Shown here piece by piece: positions 1 through 6,549 of a stretch of 8,740 nucleotides of DNA. Position numbers and translations under genes: made by a program. This DNA comes from an uncultured Ignavibacteria bacterium (GTDB taxonomy: Bacteria; Bacteroidota; Ignavibacteria; Kapaibacteriales; UBA961): the NCBI GenBank assembly GCA_937868245.1, contig CALMMI010000080.1, positions 1 through 8,740 of the forward strand, read 5' to 3'. How positions within the stretch are numbered: the stretch's first letter is position 1; each line of letters starts with the position of its first letter. The notes beneath the pieces are model-generated. The model did no database searches. It saw nothing but the letters and a program-made list of their open reading frames with translations, and was not told where the DNA came from.

Positions 1-1
1 T

Positions 2-397
2 ATAGTTACTGACACAATAAATGCAGAAATCTATAATCAGATTGAAAAAAGACTTCGTAAAGATCATCCAAATTATATAGCATACCCTAGTGGGCGGCAT
101 TATAGAGAAACTGCATGGGGTTTTGGGAGGAGTTATAGAAAAAAGGGACAGCGAGGGCTAAGTGAATATTTGAGAAGTTTGTTTTGGATTCATTTTACTG
201 GTCATGAACCTAAGAAAATGCAATTGGACATACACGAAGGATATTTAAGTTACTTTGATGGCTCAAATATTCCCCAAGTTGAAGCAACTAACTTTAGAAC
301 ATGGAAGGAAACCGGAAGATTCTTAATTATTAAAGATTACTTAAACGAAAACACAATTGATGAAATAATGGATATTATTGTTAAAATTCCTTTTTAA
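2..397 (+). CDS. Unrecognised protein, C-terminal part (5' end outside window)
   Basis: The reading frame is open from the first bases of the window to a TAA stop, giving 131 visible residues. No start can be set because the gene begins further left; the internal TTG at 170 is not a convincing start. The visible part is soluble-looking, with no membrane segment or signal peptide. It has a basic, aromatic stretch (around SGRHYRETAWGFGRSYRKKG, visible residues 30-49), then mixed alpha/beta-like sequence (FWIHFTGHEP, DIHEGYLSYFDG) and an Ile/Glu/Asp-rich helix-like end finishing in IVKIPF. I do not recognise the family. It lies 35 bases upstream of hicB on the same strand, so it may share a transcript with the toxin-antitoxin pair, but nothing shows that it belongs to that system. 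Confidence is high that it is coding and low on any role. Confidence 0.65.
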   Translation: MVTDTINAEIYNQIEKRLRKDHPNYIAYPSGRHYRETAWGFGRSYRKKGQRGLSEYLRSLFWIHFTGHEPKKMQLDIHEGYLSYFDGSNIPQVEATNFRTWKETGRFLIIKDYLNENTIDEIMDIIVKIPF

Positions 398-432
398 AAG
401 ACCAGATTTATCCACAATACTAAAGTAAGTTT

Positions 433-642
433 ATGAAAACCCATAATTTTTCTGCTGTTGTTCATCTTGAAGATGATATATATGTTGCTAACTGTCCGGA
501 AATAGGAACTGTGAGCCAAGGTAAATCAATTGAAGAAGCCGTTGCTAATTTGAAAGAAGCTACAGAACTTTATATTGAAGAATTTCCAATTGGTGCAACT
601 TCAGCAATCTTTCTGACTACGTTTGAGTTGGAATATGCCTAA
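433..642 (+). CDS. hicB: HicB-family antitoxin (short form)
   Basis: This is a 69-residue protein of the HicB antitoxin type, which binds and neutralises the HicA mRNA interferase. The family pattern is visible: an N-terminal strand pair (FSAVVHLEDDIYVANCPEIG, residues 6-25), then a turn (TVSQGKS) and an amphipathic helix (IEEAVANLKEATELYIEE, 33-50), i.e. the partial RNase H-like HicB fold. The protein ends about 20 residues after this helix, so it lacks the C-terminal ribbon-helix-helix or helix-turn-helix DNA-binding domain of full-length HicB. Self-repression as in E. coli hicAB is therefore not evident here. The gene precedes and overlaps hicA by 8 bases (635-642), the reverse of the toxin-first order of E. 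coli hicAB. The ATG start has only a weak ribosome-binding site. The call rests on the fold pattern and on the hicA partner. Confidence 0.88.
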   Translation: MKTHNFSAVVHLEDDIYVANCPEIGTVSQGKSIEEAVANLKEATELYIEEFPIGATSAIFLTTFELEYA

Positions 643-862
643 ACTTCCAAGAATCTCTGGTAAAGAAATAATTCGTGCATTAGAGAGATTGGGATTCTTT
701 CGAGTGCGTCAAAAAGGGAGTCATGTTACTTTAATAAAGCAAACTGTAAATGGGAAAAGAGGTTGTACGGTTCCATTACATGAAACAGTTGCTGTTGGTA
801 CGTTAAGCAGTATTTTACGTCAAGCAGATGTTAATATTGAAGAATTTATTGAAAATCTATAA
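635..862 (+). CDS. hicA: HicA-family mRNA interferase toxin
   Basis: This is a 75-residue toxin of the HicA family, small dsRNA-binding-fold ribonucleases that cleave mRNA on the ribosome or free until bound by HicB. Diagnostic features are the start MPKLPRISGKEIIRALERLG, the QKGSH motif with the family catalytic histidine at residue 30, the strand VTLIKQ, and the C-terminal block PLHETVAVGTLSSILRQADV (47-66), which matches the conserved H-x(n)-GTL-SILRQ signature. The ATG at 635 is preferred over the TTG at 623 because the protein then begins exactly where HicA proteins normally do, and because it overlaps the end of hicB (ATG at 635, hicB stop at 640-642), which suggests translational coupling. 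All recognisable key residues are present, so the toxin is probably intact. Confidence 0.92.
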   Translation: MPKLPRISGKEIIRALERLGFFRVRQKGSHVTLIKQTVNGKRGCTVPLHETVAVGTLSSILRQADVNIEEFIENL

Positions 863-879
863 ACTCTACATAACAATTT

Positions 880-900
880 AAAAAGATTAGTGGTCTTTTT
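880..900. terminator. Weak AT-rich hairpin between convergent genes
   Basis: Seven-base arms (AAAAAGA at 880-886, TCTTTTT at 894-900) flank a 7-base loop in the 50-base gap between the end of hicA (plus) and the end of the barrel gene (minus). The A-tract/T-tract symmetry and the position fit a bidirectional terminator, but each arm has only one G or C, so the call is tentative. Confidence 0.3.
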
Positions 901-912
901 GAGAGCCAGTTT

Positions 913-1956
913 CTAAAAATCCAAACTATACTTAATCCCTACTGTAGCTGTAAATTGGGAATGTTTCGTGGTAAGGTCATCTAAAGGCGAGTAACTATAT
1001 GCCGGGGTAAGAGTTGCCGATAATCCTGAATAAATGGGATAGGTAAGTACCACCGATGCCATTACCGAGCTAAGCGACAGCTTGTTTTTAGTAACAGTTT
1101 GTACGGTATTTGTCTTTGCTTTAAGGCGTTTGTTGCTTATTTCGTAAGAAACTACGGAAATACTTGCAAGCGGACTTATTGTAAGGTCATTATAATTAAA
1201 GAGCCACAGCCCGGATAGAGAAAGATAGGTTTGCTTATCAGCTCCGAAATAACGGTCAATTGATAAATCTATAATGAATTTGTTTATATAAAAATCAGCT
1301 GCCAGAGATATACTTCCTGTTTGAGCTGCCAGTGCATTTGCTGTATCCGAAGCATATTTATACCCGGTAAGTTCCACTTCCAAATCCATCCACGAAGCAG
1401 CCGAATAGGTATAGTTTATTCCGTAGGATAAATCCTGAAATTGAGCACCTCCGTTTACGAGGCGATGTGCAGAACTGAACGATAATCCCATTCCTATTAC
1501 ATGGGTAATATCCACCGAACTTCCGATAACTGGTTTACCGCCGCTTAATTCTACTCCACTTTTCTGATCTTTGGTCCTATAGTTTACACCTGCATCTGCG
1601 GTCCATTGGGTATCTTCAATATCTTCATTGTCAGAAGAATCTGCATCGTTCGTTATTGTGCTGTCCTCAGTTGATGACAAGGGGTATTGAAGCGAGTCTG
1701 CGCCTATAACAGCAGAATCCTTGATTGATAATACTGTGTTTATATCAGTCGAATCAGTTTCTATACTATCCCTGTTGTAGAATTTGGTAGTATCAACAGT
1801 CACAAATTGTTTGTTTACAGGAGTTGATGCAAAAGAAAAACCGGCATATCCATGTGAATGGCAGATAAGAAGTAAACCCATTATAAAAGTAAAGCGCCTC
1901 GATATTGAATCGAGACGCTTTGTTTTTCTATAAATGCGAGCGAGAATTGTGTTCAT
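913..1956 (-). CDS. Predicted outer-membrane beta-barrel protein
   Basis: This is a 347-residue envelope protein of unknown specific function. The N-terminus has a basic stretch followed by a hydrophobic segment (FTFIMGLLLI, residues 22-31) and a small-residue region suited to signal-peptide cleavage (around 37-44). Residues about 50-117 are a polar, Asp/Ser/Thr-rich low-complexity linker. From about 119 to the end, alternating polar/hydrophobic strands with aromatic girdle residues (NYTYSAASWMDLEVELTGYKY, 181-201 region; LTPAYSYSP, 316-324) finish in KYSLDF with a terminal Phe, the usual C-terminal signal of outer-membrane barrels. About 12 strands seem possible, but I could not model them. 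The start is uncertain: a terminator-like hairpin lies inside codons 12-22, and an alternative ATG (residue 26, position 1881) lies just past it. That shorter form would lack a basic n-region, so I kept the longer one. It lies downstream of the Lys/Ala-rich secreted protein gene on the same strand. Confidence 0.75.
   Translation of the reverse strand: MNTILARIYRKTKRLDSISRRFTFIMGLLLICHSHGYAGFSFASTPVNKQFVTVDTTKFYNRDSIETDSTDINTVLSIKDSAVIGADSLQYPLSSTEDSTITNDADSSDNEDIEDTQWTADAGVNYRTKDQKSGVELSGGKPVIGSSVDITHVIGMGLSFSSAHRLVNGGAQFQDLSYGINYTYSAASWMDLEVELTGYKYASDTANALAAQTGSISLAADFYINKFIIDLSIDRYFGADKQTYLSLSGLWLFNYNDLTISPLASISVVSYEISNKRLKAKTNTVQTVTKNKLSLSSVMASVVLTYPIYSGLSATLTPAYSYSPLDDLTTKHSQFTATVGIKYSLDF
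1891..1921 (-). terminator. Strong terminator-like hairpin after the Lys/Ala-rich protein gene
   Basis: Thirteen-base arms at 1891-1903 and 1909-1921 enclose a 5-base loop. In minus-strand RNA the stem reads AAAGCGTCTCGAU...AUCGAGGCGCUUU and is fully paired with one G-U wobble; on the plus strand the same position is a C-A mismatch, so the structure favours minus-strand RNA. It is followed by a U-rich run (ACTTTTATA) and preceded by AAAAAC, as in an intrinsic terminator. It starts 57 bases downstream of the stop of the gene at 1978-2298 and also lies within the first codons of the longest barrel-protein reading frame. Confidence 0.65.
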
Positions 1957-1977
1957 ACGAATCGCAGTTACAAGTAA

Positions 1978-2298
1978 TTATTTAGCTGCTTTAGCTGCAC
2001 GGATAGCTTTTTTGCCTTCGTGAATTTGAGCTTTGCCTGCATGAACTGTTTTTTTGCCTTCTTTAATTTGAGCTTTGTCTGCTTGCAATTTTGGTTTTGC
2101 ATCTTCTTTTGTAACTGTTCCTGCTTTAACTTCAGCTTTTACAGCCTTTGCATCTTTGTGTGCAGCCTTTACATCTGCAGCACCTTGTTTTACTTCTGCT
2201 TTACCTGCTTTGATTTGTTCTTTTGGAGTTTGAGCAAAAGAATTAACACTGATTGTTAGTGCGAATGCAACGACAGTTGCGAAAAATGCTGAACGCAT
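1978..2298 (-). CDS. Small secreted Lys/Ala-rich repeat protein
   Basis: This is a 106-residue protein that I do not assign to a named family. Residues 1-22 form a clear signal peptide (MRSAFFATVVAFALTISVNSFA) with likely cleavage before Gln23. The mature 84 residues are almost entirely Lys, Ala, Glu, Gln, Gly, Asp and Val, with no Cys or Trp and a strongly basic net charge. A degenerate repeat of the form QI(K/H)xGKxx(V/I)(K/H)xG is visible at residues 27-39, 76-88 and 90-102, and the last two copies reflect a 42-base tandem duplication in the DNA. Such sequence should form helix or coiled coil, resembling histone H1-like tails but exported to the periplasm or surface. A role in binding polyanions (LPS, DNA, envelope glycans) is speculative. 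The start is well supported by AGAGG six bases upstream, and a terminator-like hairpin follows the gene. Confidence 0.8.
   Translation of the reverse strand: MRSAFFATVVAFALTISVNSFAQTPKEQIKAGKAEVKQGAADVKAAHKDAKAVKAEVKAGTVTKEDAKPKLQADKAQIKEGKKTVHAGKAQIHEGKKAIRAAKAAK
2010..2082 (-). repeat. 42-base-period tandem duplication inside the Lys/Ala-rich gene
   Basis: Two 31-base copies, 2010-2040 and 2052-2082, match at 28 positions and are spaced 42 bases (14 codons) apart, keeping the reading frame. They encode the paired segments at residues 76-88 and 90-102. This indicates growth of the protein by in-frame duplication. Confidence 0.75.
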
Positions 2299-2304
2299 GA
2301 TATA

Positions 2305-2309
2305 CCTCT
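2305..2309 (-). promoter_or_regulatory. Shine-Dalgarno sequence of the Lys/Ala-rich protein gene
   Basis: On the minus strand AGAGG lies 6 bases before the ATG ending at 2298. It is the clearest ribosome-binding site in the window, other starts having weak or no match, and it suggests strong translation of this small exported protein. Confidence 0.6.
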
Positions 2310-2315
2310 ATATAT

Positions 2316-2389
2316 AAAAATTTGAAAATTTTTGGTGAAATACAACAAGTATCTCACCGTTTTTTACTTTGGAGAATTACATGTTCTCC
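2316..2389 (-). promoter_or_regulatory. Structured 5' leader: three successive dyads
   Basis: Upstream of the Lys/Ala-rich gene, read in minus-strand order, there are three inverted repeats. The first is a 6-bp stem GGAGAA/TTCTCC (2371-2389, 7-base loop). The second is a 10-bp stem GGTGAGATAC/GTATTTCACC (2334-2358, 5-base loop) that is fully paired in minus-strand RNA with one G-U wobble, but has an A-C mismatch if transcribed from the plus strand. The third is an AT-only 8-bp dyad (2316-2333, 2-base spacer) just before the ribosome-binding site. None matches a riboswitch class I know. They could stabilise the mRNA, bind a regulator or form an attenuator. No promoter elements could be fixed in the rest of the 233-base gap (2299-2531). 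Confidence 0.45.
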
Positions 2390-2531
2390 GTTGTTATGTG
2401 GCTTGGAGGTATGCGTATAGATAAATGGTTTAACAAAATAGTTATATGAAAATATTCTCATTTAGTTAGTATGTCTTTATTCATCGTTTAGTGGAGATAT
2501 TATTCATTTTTCTTATGATATAAACAAAAAT

Positions 2532-3518
2532 CTATATTGAATCATAAAAACGCCGCAGAACATCCTCTGCCCTAAATTCAGTTGTTTGCCTGTTAATCCA
2601 TTTATAACTTCCGGCTAAAATAGAATCATATTCATCATTGCTCAATTTGTCTATTTTTTCAGCAAGATTATCAGCATTGGAATATGATAAGCAGTTGATA
2701 CCATTGATTAGTTCATGCGGAGCACATAAGACTGACTTTGTTTCCAAGCTCCTAAAACACTGCACTGCACCGTTAGCAGCAATTTCATAATGCCGGAGAC
2801 AGTCCCACCCGCCGCGTTTCGTGGTAATTCCAAATTTAGCCTGTTGTAGATTTTGATAATACTGTTGTTCCTGATGAAAAACATGGTCGGTATGTTCATC
2901 TTTCTTTTGATGAAACGCAGGATGTTCCAATACCTCCTTATCAACAATATGGCGAGGCAATAAGGTTAGTTTACTTTCTCGTGTAATTCCATAGGTAATT
3001 TTTTCTTTTGGAATAGCAAAGCTTATGGGCTGAATAGTTTTGGGGACTAGCAATCTTCTAGTGTAAAGACTTTTGGGAATTAATTTATACCAATAATAAT
3101 AGGATATTTTTGGAACTAATTCTCGTTTGAAATATACGAATTTATGAGCTGCGTCCCTCCAAATTGGAATATGATCTTCACCGTCGAACACCATTGTATT
3201 TTTTGGTGTAAGCCATTTTTGCAAAGAAACATATAATGCTTGTGTGCGCCAAATTGAACCGAAAATAATAAGATCAAATTCATTATTTCGTACCCTGTCT
3301 TCTATATCCATTCTATCTACTGGAATATCCGGCAGTGTCCGCCAAACCGTAAAGAGTTTTCCATACGCACGTTCGGGAGCACGGGCAGTATAGCCCTGAT
3401 ACATAACCTCTTTTTTGGGATATTCTACACAATCTGCTCCTAGTAACGAACGGAATCCATGCAACATTCCATCTTCCAAATTATCGCAACCGGATGAAGT
3501 AATAAAAAGAATTTTCAT
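2532..3518 (-). CDS. Glycosyltransferase-like protein (probable GT-B fold)
   Basis: This is a 328-residue protein that resembles family-1-type glycosyltransferases of cell-surface polysaccharide synthesis; donor and acceptor cannot be told from sequence. It opens with a Rossmann-like first strand (MKILFITSSG) and has a further strand FDLIIFGS (81-88), a VFDGEDHIP segment (110-118) with acidic residues, and a C-terminal block FGITTKRGGWDCLRHYEIAA (229-248) followed by NG. That last block, with its conserved Gly-Trp-Asp and His-Tyr-Glu residues, is the typical nucleotide-sugar-binding region of these proteins and is followed by a helical tail (NADNLAEKIDKL). There is no signal peptide or membrane span, so it is probably cytoplasmic. 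The ATG at 3518 is chosen over a TTG 60 bases upstream because the Rossmann strand begins there. The gene lies 100 bases downstream of the dehydrogenase gene on the same strand, with no polysaccharide cluster in view. Confidence 0.7.
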   Translation of the reverse strand: MKILFITSSGCDNLEDGMLHGFRSLLGADCVEYPKKEVMYQGYTARAPERAYGKLFTVWRTLPDIPVDRMDIEDRVRNNEFDLIIFGSIWRTQALYVSLQKWLTPKNTMVFDGEDHIPIWRDAAHKFVYFKRELVPKISYYYWYKLIPKSLYTRRLLVPKTIQPISFAIPKEKITYGITRESKLTLLPRHIVDKEVLEHPAFHQKKDEHTDHVFHQEQQYYQNLQQAKFGITTKRGGWDCLRHYEIAANGAVQCFRSLETKSVLCAPHELINGINCLSYSNADNLAEKIDKLSNDEYDSILAGSYKWINRQTTEFRAEDVLRRFYDSI

Positions 3519-3618
3519 AAAGAAACTGATTAAGAATTGAAGGCATAAATAAGAAGGGCGTTTTCTCTGTAAGTGCAAATTTATGGTATTCTAGTTTTTC
3601 CGGTGTGCTATTTCATAC

Positions 3619-6444
3619 TTATCGTTTTGAAATTGCTTTTTCTACTGCAAAAAGAAGTGAACGGTAATGGTGCCCTGTTGCCTCACTCATCCCCATTTCG
3701 CAGGTGATATTACTTGAATAATAACCGTCGAAACGGGATTGCTTTACTTCGGTGGCTTCTTTTTTTGTGGCAGAAGCAGTAAGTTCCGGAAATTGCAAAC
3801 CCTTGTCCCCGGCAAAGCCGCAGCAATTCAGATCTTCGGGAATGGTAACATTTGATGCACATTTCAACGCAACAGATTCCATCTTATCCAAGAGTCCCAT
3901 CTTGATTAGCGAGCAATTCGGGTGTAATACGATTGATTCATCAATTGCTGTAAGCGACAGTTTTGGAAGCAGAATATCATGAACAAACTCGATACTATCC
4001 ATGATAGTAATTTTTTTCCACCGTTCCAGGGTGAGCGGTTTGATTTCCTTTGGAGGAGTTTTAAGAAAAAGTGTGCAAGAACTTGCATCGATAACAATCG
4101 GTAATTTCCCTTGAAGTGACCATTCCCAAAAATCATTGATTAATTGTTCCCACATTGCAACTCCACTTTCAGCAAAACCTTTTGACGAGAATGAAAGCCC
4201 GCAGCATCCTGAACTTCCGGATGGAATAAACACAGGAAAATGTGCTTTCTCAGCAATTCGTACAAGGGCTGCCGGAAGGTTGTCTGAGCCAGATTGACCG
4301 AACAACCGTGATGTACAAGCTGGATAATAAACTGCCGATGCACTTGCCGGCACTGTTTCCGGAAGTTTGGGAGGGTGACCTAAAAAGGGCTGCCACGATA
4401 GCTTGTGTCCGGAGAGTGAAGTGATTAAACGGGAGATTCGTTTTGTAGCTGCAGTACCAAGTATTGATTTACTAAGGTTTGCTGAGCGAAGCCCAACCTT
4501 TGCTACAATAAGTGCAAAAGGAAATTGATGAGCAATACGGTTTGCATTACGTTTGGCTGTTTGCGAATGCATGGTGTTCTTTGTAAACTTAACCAGGTCA
4601 CCCGTATTAATCCCTACCGGACAAACAGTTGCGCACATTCCGTCAACAGCACAGGTTTCAATGCCTGAATAAAGGAAATCATCGTGCAATTCTTTAAGTG
4701 CATCAGTTTGATGTTCTAATGGCAACCGCTGCATTTCCCGCCATAGAATGATACGCTGGCGAGGAGTAAGTGTAAGATTTTTACTTGGGCATTTAGATTC
4801 ACAGAACCCGCACTCGATACATTTATCTACTATTGGATTAACAAGTGGTAACGATTTAAGGTTGTTTGTATGATTATGCGTATTACTGCTAATAATTACA
4901 TCCGGGTTAAGAATTGTATCCTTATCAATCAATCTTTTCAGCTGTTTCATGATTGAATAGGCGGTCTCACCCCATTCCTGCTCAACGAATGGAGTAATAT
5001 GTCGCCCGGTACCATGTTCTGCTTTTAATGAACCATTATATTTTCCGATGACAAGTTCAGCTAAATCATGAATAAACGAACCGAAATGCTCTGCGTCTTC
5101 GAGAGAATCGAACGAATGAGCAGCTACAAAATGCAGGTTTCCATCCTTTGCATGACCAAACACAAATGCATCATTGAAACGGTGCTTTTTGAATAGAATG
5201 TGGAGGTCTTCCACAGCATCGGCAAGCCGCTCGATAGGGAAGGCAACATCCTCGTTTAACAGGGCAGTTCCGGCAGCTCGCATCGCTCCGGCAGTGGGGA
5301 ACATTCCTTTGCGGATGCTCCACATTGTTGCTTGTTCTTTGGGGTTTTGGGTAAATTCAGGTTGAAATAGCAATTCCAGAGTGCTAATAGCAGAATATGC
5401 ATGCTGCATTTTTACTGCCAAATCTTCCTTTGTCACGGCTTGAAACTCAGCTAACAGAGCAGCAGTACCATCGGGAAGTGTTTTGAGAATTGCAGGGCTA
5501 ATAGGCAAGTGCTCCACAGAACGTAAGGCATGTCTATCCATCAGTTCGAGTGCTTCTGCACCGGCATCTCGTAATGGCACAATGGCATTACACGCGGCAT
5601 GTACACTCGGGAAATAAAGCATTGCAGTCGATTTACAGGGATTATCGGGAATTGTACGGAATATTGCGCCAGCAATAAACCCAAGAGTACCTTCACTCCC
5701 AACCATCAGTTTGCCAAGAATATCAGCCGGTTTTTCTTCATCAAGAAAAGCATTTATTGAATATCCGACAGTGTTTTTAATTTTATATTTAGAACGGATT
5801 TTTGCGGTAAGTTCGCTATCATCAAGTATAAACTGACGCAGTGCTAAGATTCCGTCATAAATTTCAGGACAATTATTTTCCAATAGTTCATCCGCATCCT
5901 TATCAGCTGTGTTGATAAGTACTCCATTCGGAAGGATATAGGTGATAGATTCAATCGTATGGTAGGAATTATTTGCCACCCCGCAACACATCCCGCTTGA
6001 ATTGTTGGCTATAATTCCACCTGTCATACAGGCATTCATGCTTGCCGGATCCGGACCAAGTTTTGCACCGTATTTTCTGAGAATCTGGTTGACTTTGCTC
6101 CCGATTACTCCTGGCTGAACCCGTACACGTTTTCCATCATCAATAACTTCTACATTGTCCCAATTTCTGGAAATATCAACGATAACTCCGTTTGTAACCG
6201 ACTGACCGGAGAGCGAAGTTCCGGCAGCACGAAAGCAAAGGGGGATTTTATGGTGGGTACTCCATTTGAATAATGCCTGTATTTCCTGAACAGAAATCGG
6301 GCGAACAACCGCTTCGGGGATAATACGGTAGCAGCTTGCATCGCTTGCATAAGCAAGGCGGTCAATCCACCGAGTTAGGACGCGATCGGGAGCGAGGATT
6401 TTCTCTAGGGACGATTGGATGGAGGATGTGGGGTGCGGTTTCAC
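3619..6444 (-). CDS. FAD-binding and Fe-S-binding dehydrogenase (D-lactate / D-2-hydroxyglutarate dehydrogenase type)
   Basis: This 941-residue fusion joins a GlcD-like flavoprotein to a GlpC-like iron-sulfur protein and oxidises a D-2-hydroxy acid, passing electrons to the respiratory chain. Visible domains: PCMH-type FAD-binding domain, about 40-260, with AAGTSLSGQS (73-82) and GPDPASMNACMTGGIIANNS (130-149); FAD-oxidase C-terminal domain, about 265-515, ending in the EHGTGR motif (476-481) and ILNPD; an Fe-S region with CIECGFCESKCP (Cys 542, 545, 548, 552) and CAVDGMCATVCP (Cys 598, 604, 608); and two CCG domains with GCCG (746-749) and NCCG (873-876), plus partner Cys 710, 790 and 844. 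The length is close to the Shewanella Dld-II type (about 930) and somewhat shorter than E. coli YdiJ (about 1,018). Substrate choice between D-lactate and D-2-hydroxyglutarate is not decidable here. The start is GTG with no clear ribosome-binding site. All expected cofactor ligands appear present. Confidence 0.9.
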   Translation of the reverse strand: MKPHPTSSIQSSLEKILAPDRVLTRWIDRLAYASDASCYRIIPEAVVRPISVQEIQALFKWSTHHKIPLCFRAAGTSLSGQSVTNGVIVDISRNWDNVEVIDDGKRVRVQPGVIGSKVNQILRKYGAKLGPDPASMNACMTGGIIANNSSGMCCGVANNSYHTIESITYILPNGVLINTADKDADELLENNCPEIYDGILALRQFILDDSELTAKIRSKYKIKNTVGYSINAFLDEEKPADILGKLMVGSEGTLGFIAGAIFRTIPDNPCKSTAMLYFPSVHAACNAIVPLRDAGAEALELMDRHALRSVEHLPISPAILKTLPDGTAALLAEFQAVTKEDLAVKMQHAYSAISTLELLFQPEFTQNPKEQATMWSIRKGMFPTAGAMRAAGTALLNEDVAFPIERLADAVEDLHILFKKHRFNDAFVFGHAKDGNLHFVAAHSFDSLEDAEHFGSFIHDLAELVIGKYNGSLKAEHGTGRHITPFVEQEWGETAYSIMKQLKRLIDKDTILNPDVIISSNTHNHTNNLKSLPLVNPIVDKCIECGFCESKCPSKNLTLTPRQRIILWREMQRLPLEHQTDALKELHDDFLYSGIETCAVDGMCATVCPVGINTGDLVKFTKNTMHSQTAKRNANRIAHQFPFALIVAKVGLRSANLSKSILGTAATKRISRLITSLSGHKLSWQPFLGHPPKLPETVPASASAVYYPACTSRLFGQSGSDNLPAALVRIAEKAHFPVFIPSGSSGCCGLSFSSKGFAESGVAMWEQLINDFWEWSLQGKLPIVIDASSCTLFLKTPPKEIKPLTLERWKKITIMDSIEFVHDILLPKLSLTAIDESIVLHPNCSLIKMGLLDKMESVALKCASNVTIPEDLNCCGFAGDKGLQFPELTASATKKEATEVKQSRFDGYYSSNITCEMGMSEATGHHYRSLLFAVEKAISKR

Positions 6445-6468
6445 TTTGGAGATAAATTAAAGGTTAAT

Positions 6469-6502
6469 AAACCTTGAAGGTTTTTGAAAACCTTCAGGGT
6501 TT
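6469..6502. repeat. REP-like palindrome, degenerate copy A
   Basis: A 34-base near-palindrome of the same family as copies B and C, located 24 bases upstream of the dehydrogenase start. Its left arm begins AAACCTTGAAGGTTTT; the right arm has one changed base (CAGGG instead of CAAGG) and the centre is T-G instead of C-G, so symmetry is imperfect. It is 47 bases from copy B and outside the transposase-flanking pair. Confidence 0.85.
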
Positions 6503-6549
6503 GAAGTCTATAACGAATATCTAAAATTATCAAAATTAATTGACTCCTG

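Noticed and set aside
623..634. Four-residue N-terminal extension of HicA from a TTG
   Set aside because: The ATG at 635 gives the normal HicA N-terminus and a typical small overlap with hicB.
2020..2259. Plus-strand 79-residue frame rich in Cys and Phe
   Set aside because: It is the exact antisense of the Lys/Ala-rich gene: Lys and Ala codons read backwards give Phe, Cys and Leu. It has no ribosome-binding site and the sense frame has a signal peptide.
2334..2365. Plus-strand intrinsic terminator (10-bp stem followed by T6)
   Set aside because: No plus-strand gene lies upstream, and the stem has an A-C mismatch when read on this strand; it pairs fully only in minus-strand RNA.
2411..2449. 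Twelve-codon plus-strand frame directly after GGAGGT
   Set aside because: GGAGGT abuts the ATG with no spacer, so it would not work as a ribosome-binding site, and the peptide has no features.
3519..3578. Twenty-residue N-terminal extension of the glycosyltransferase from a TTG
   Set aside because: The Rossmann-like first strand starts at the ATG at 3518, and the extension has no recognisable signal or ribosome-binding site.
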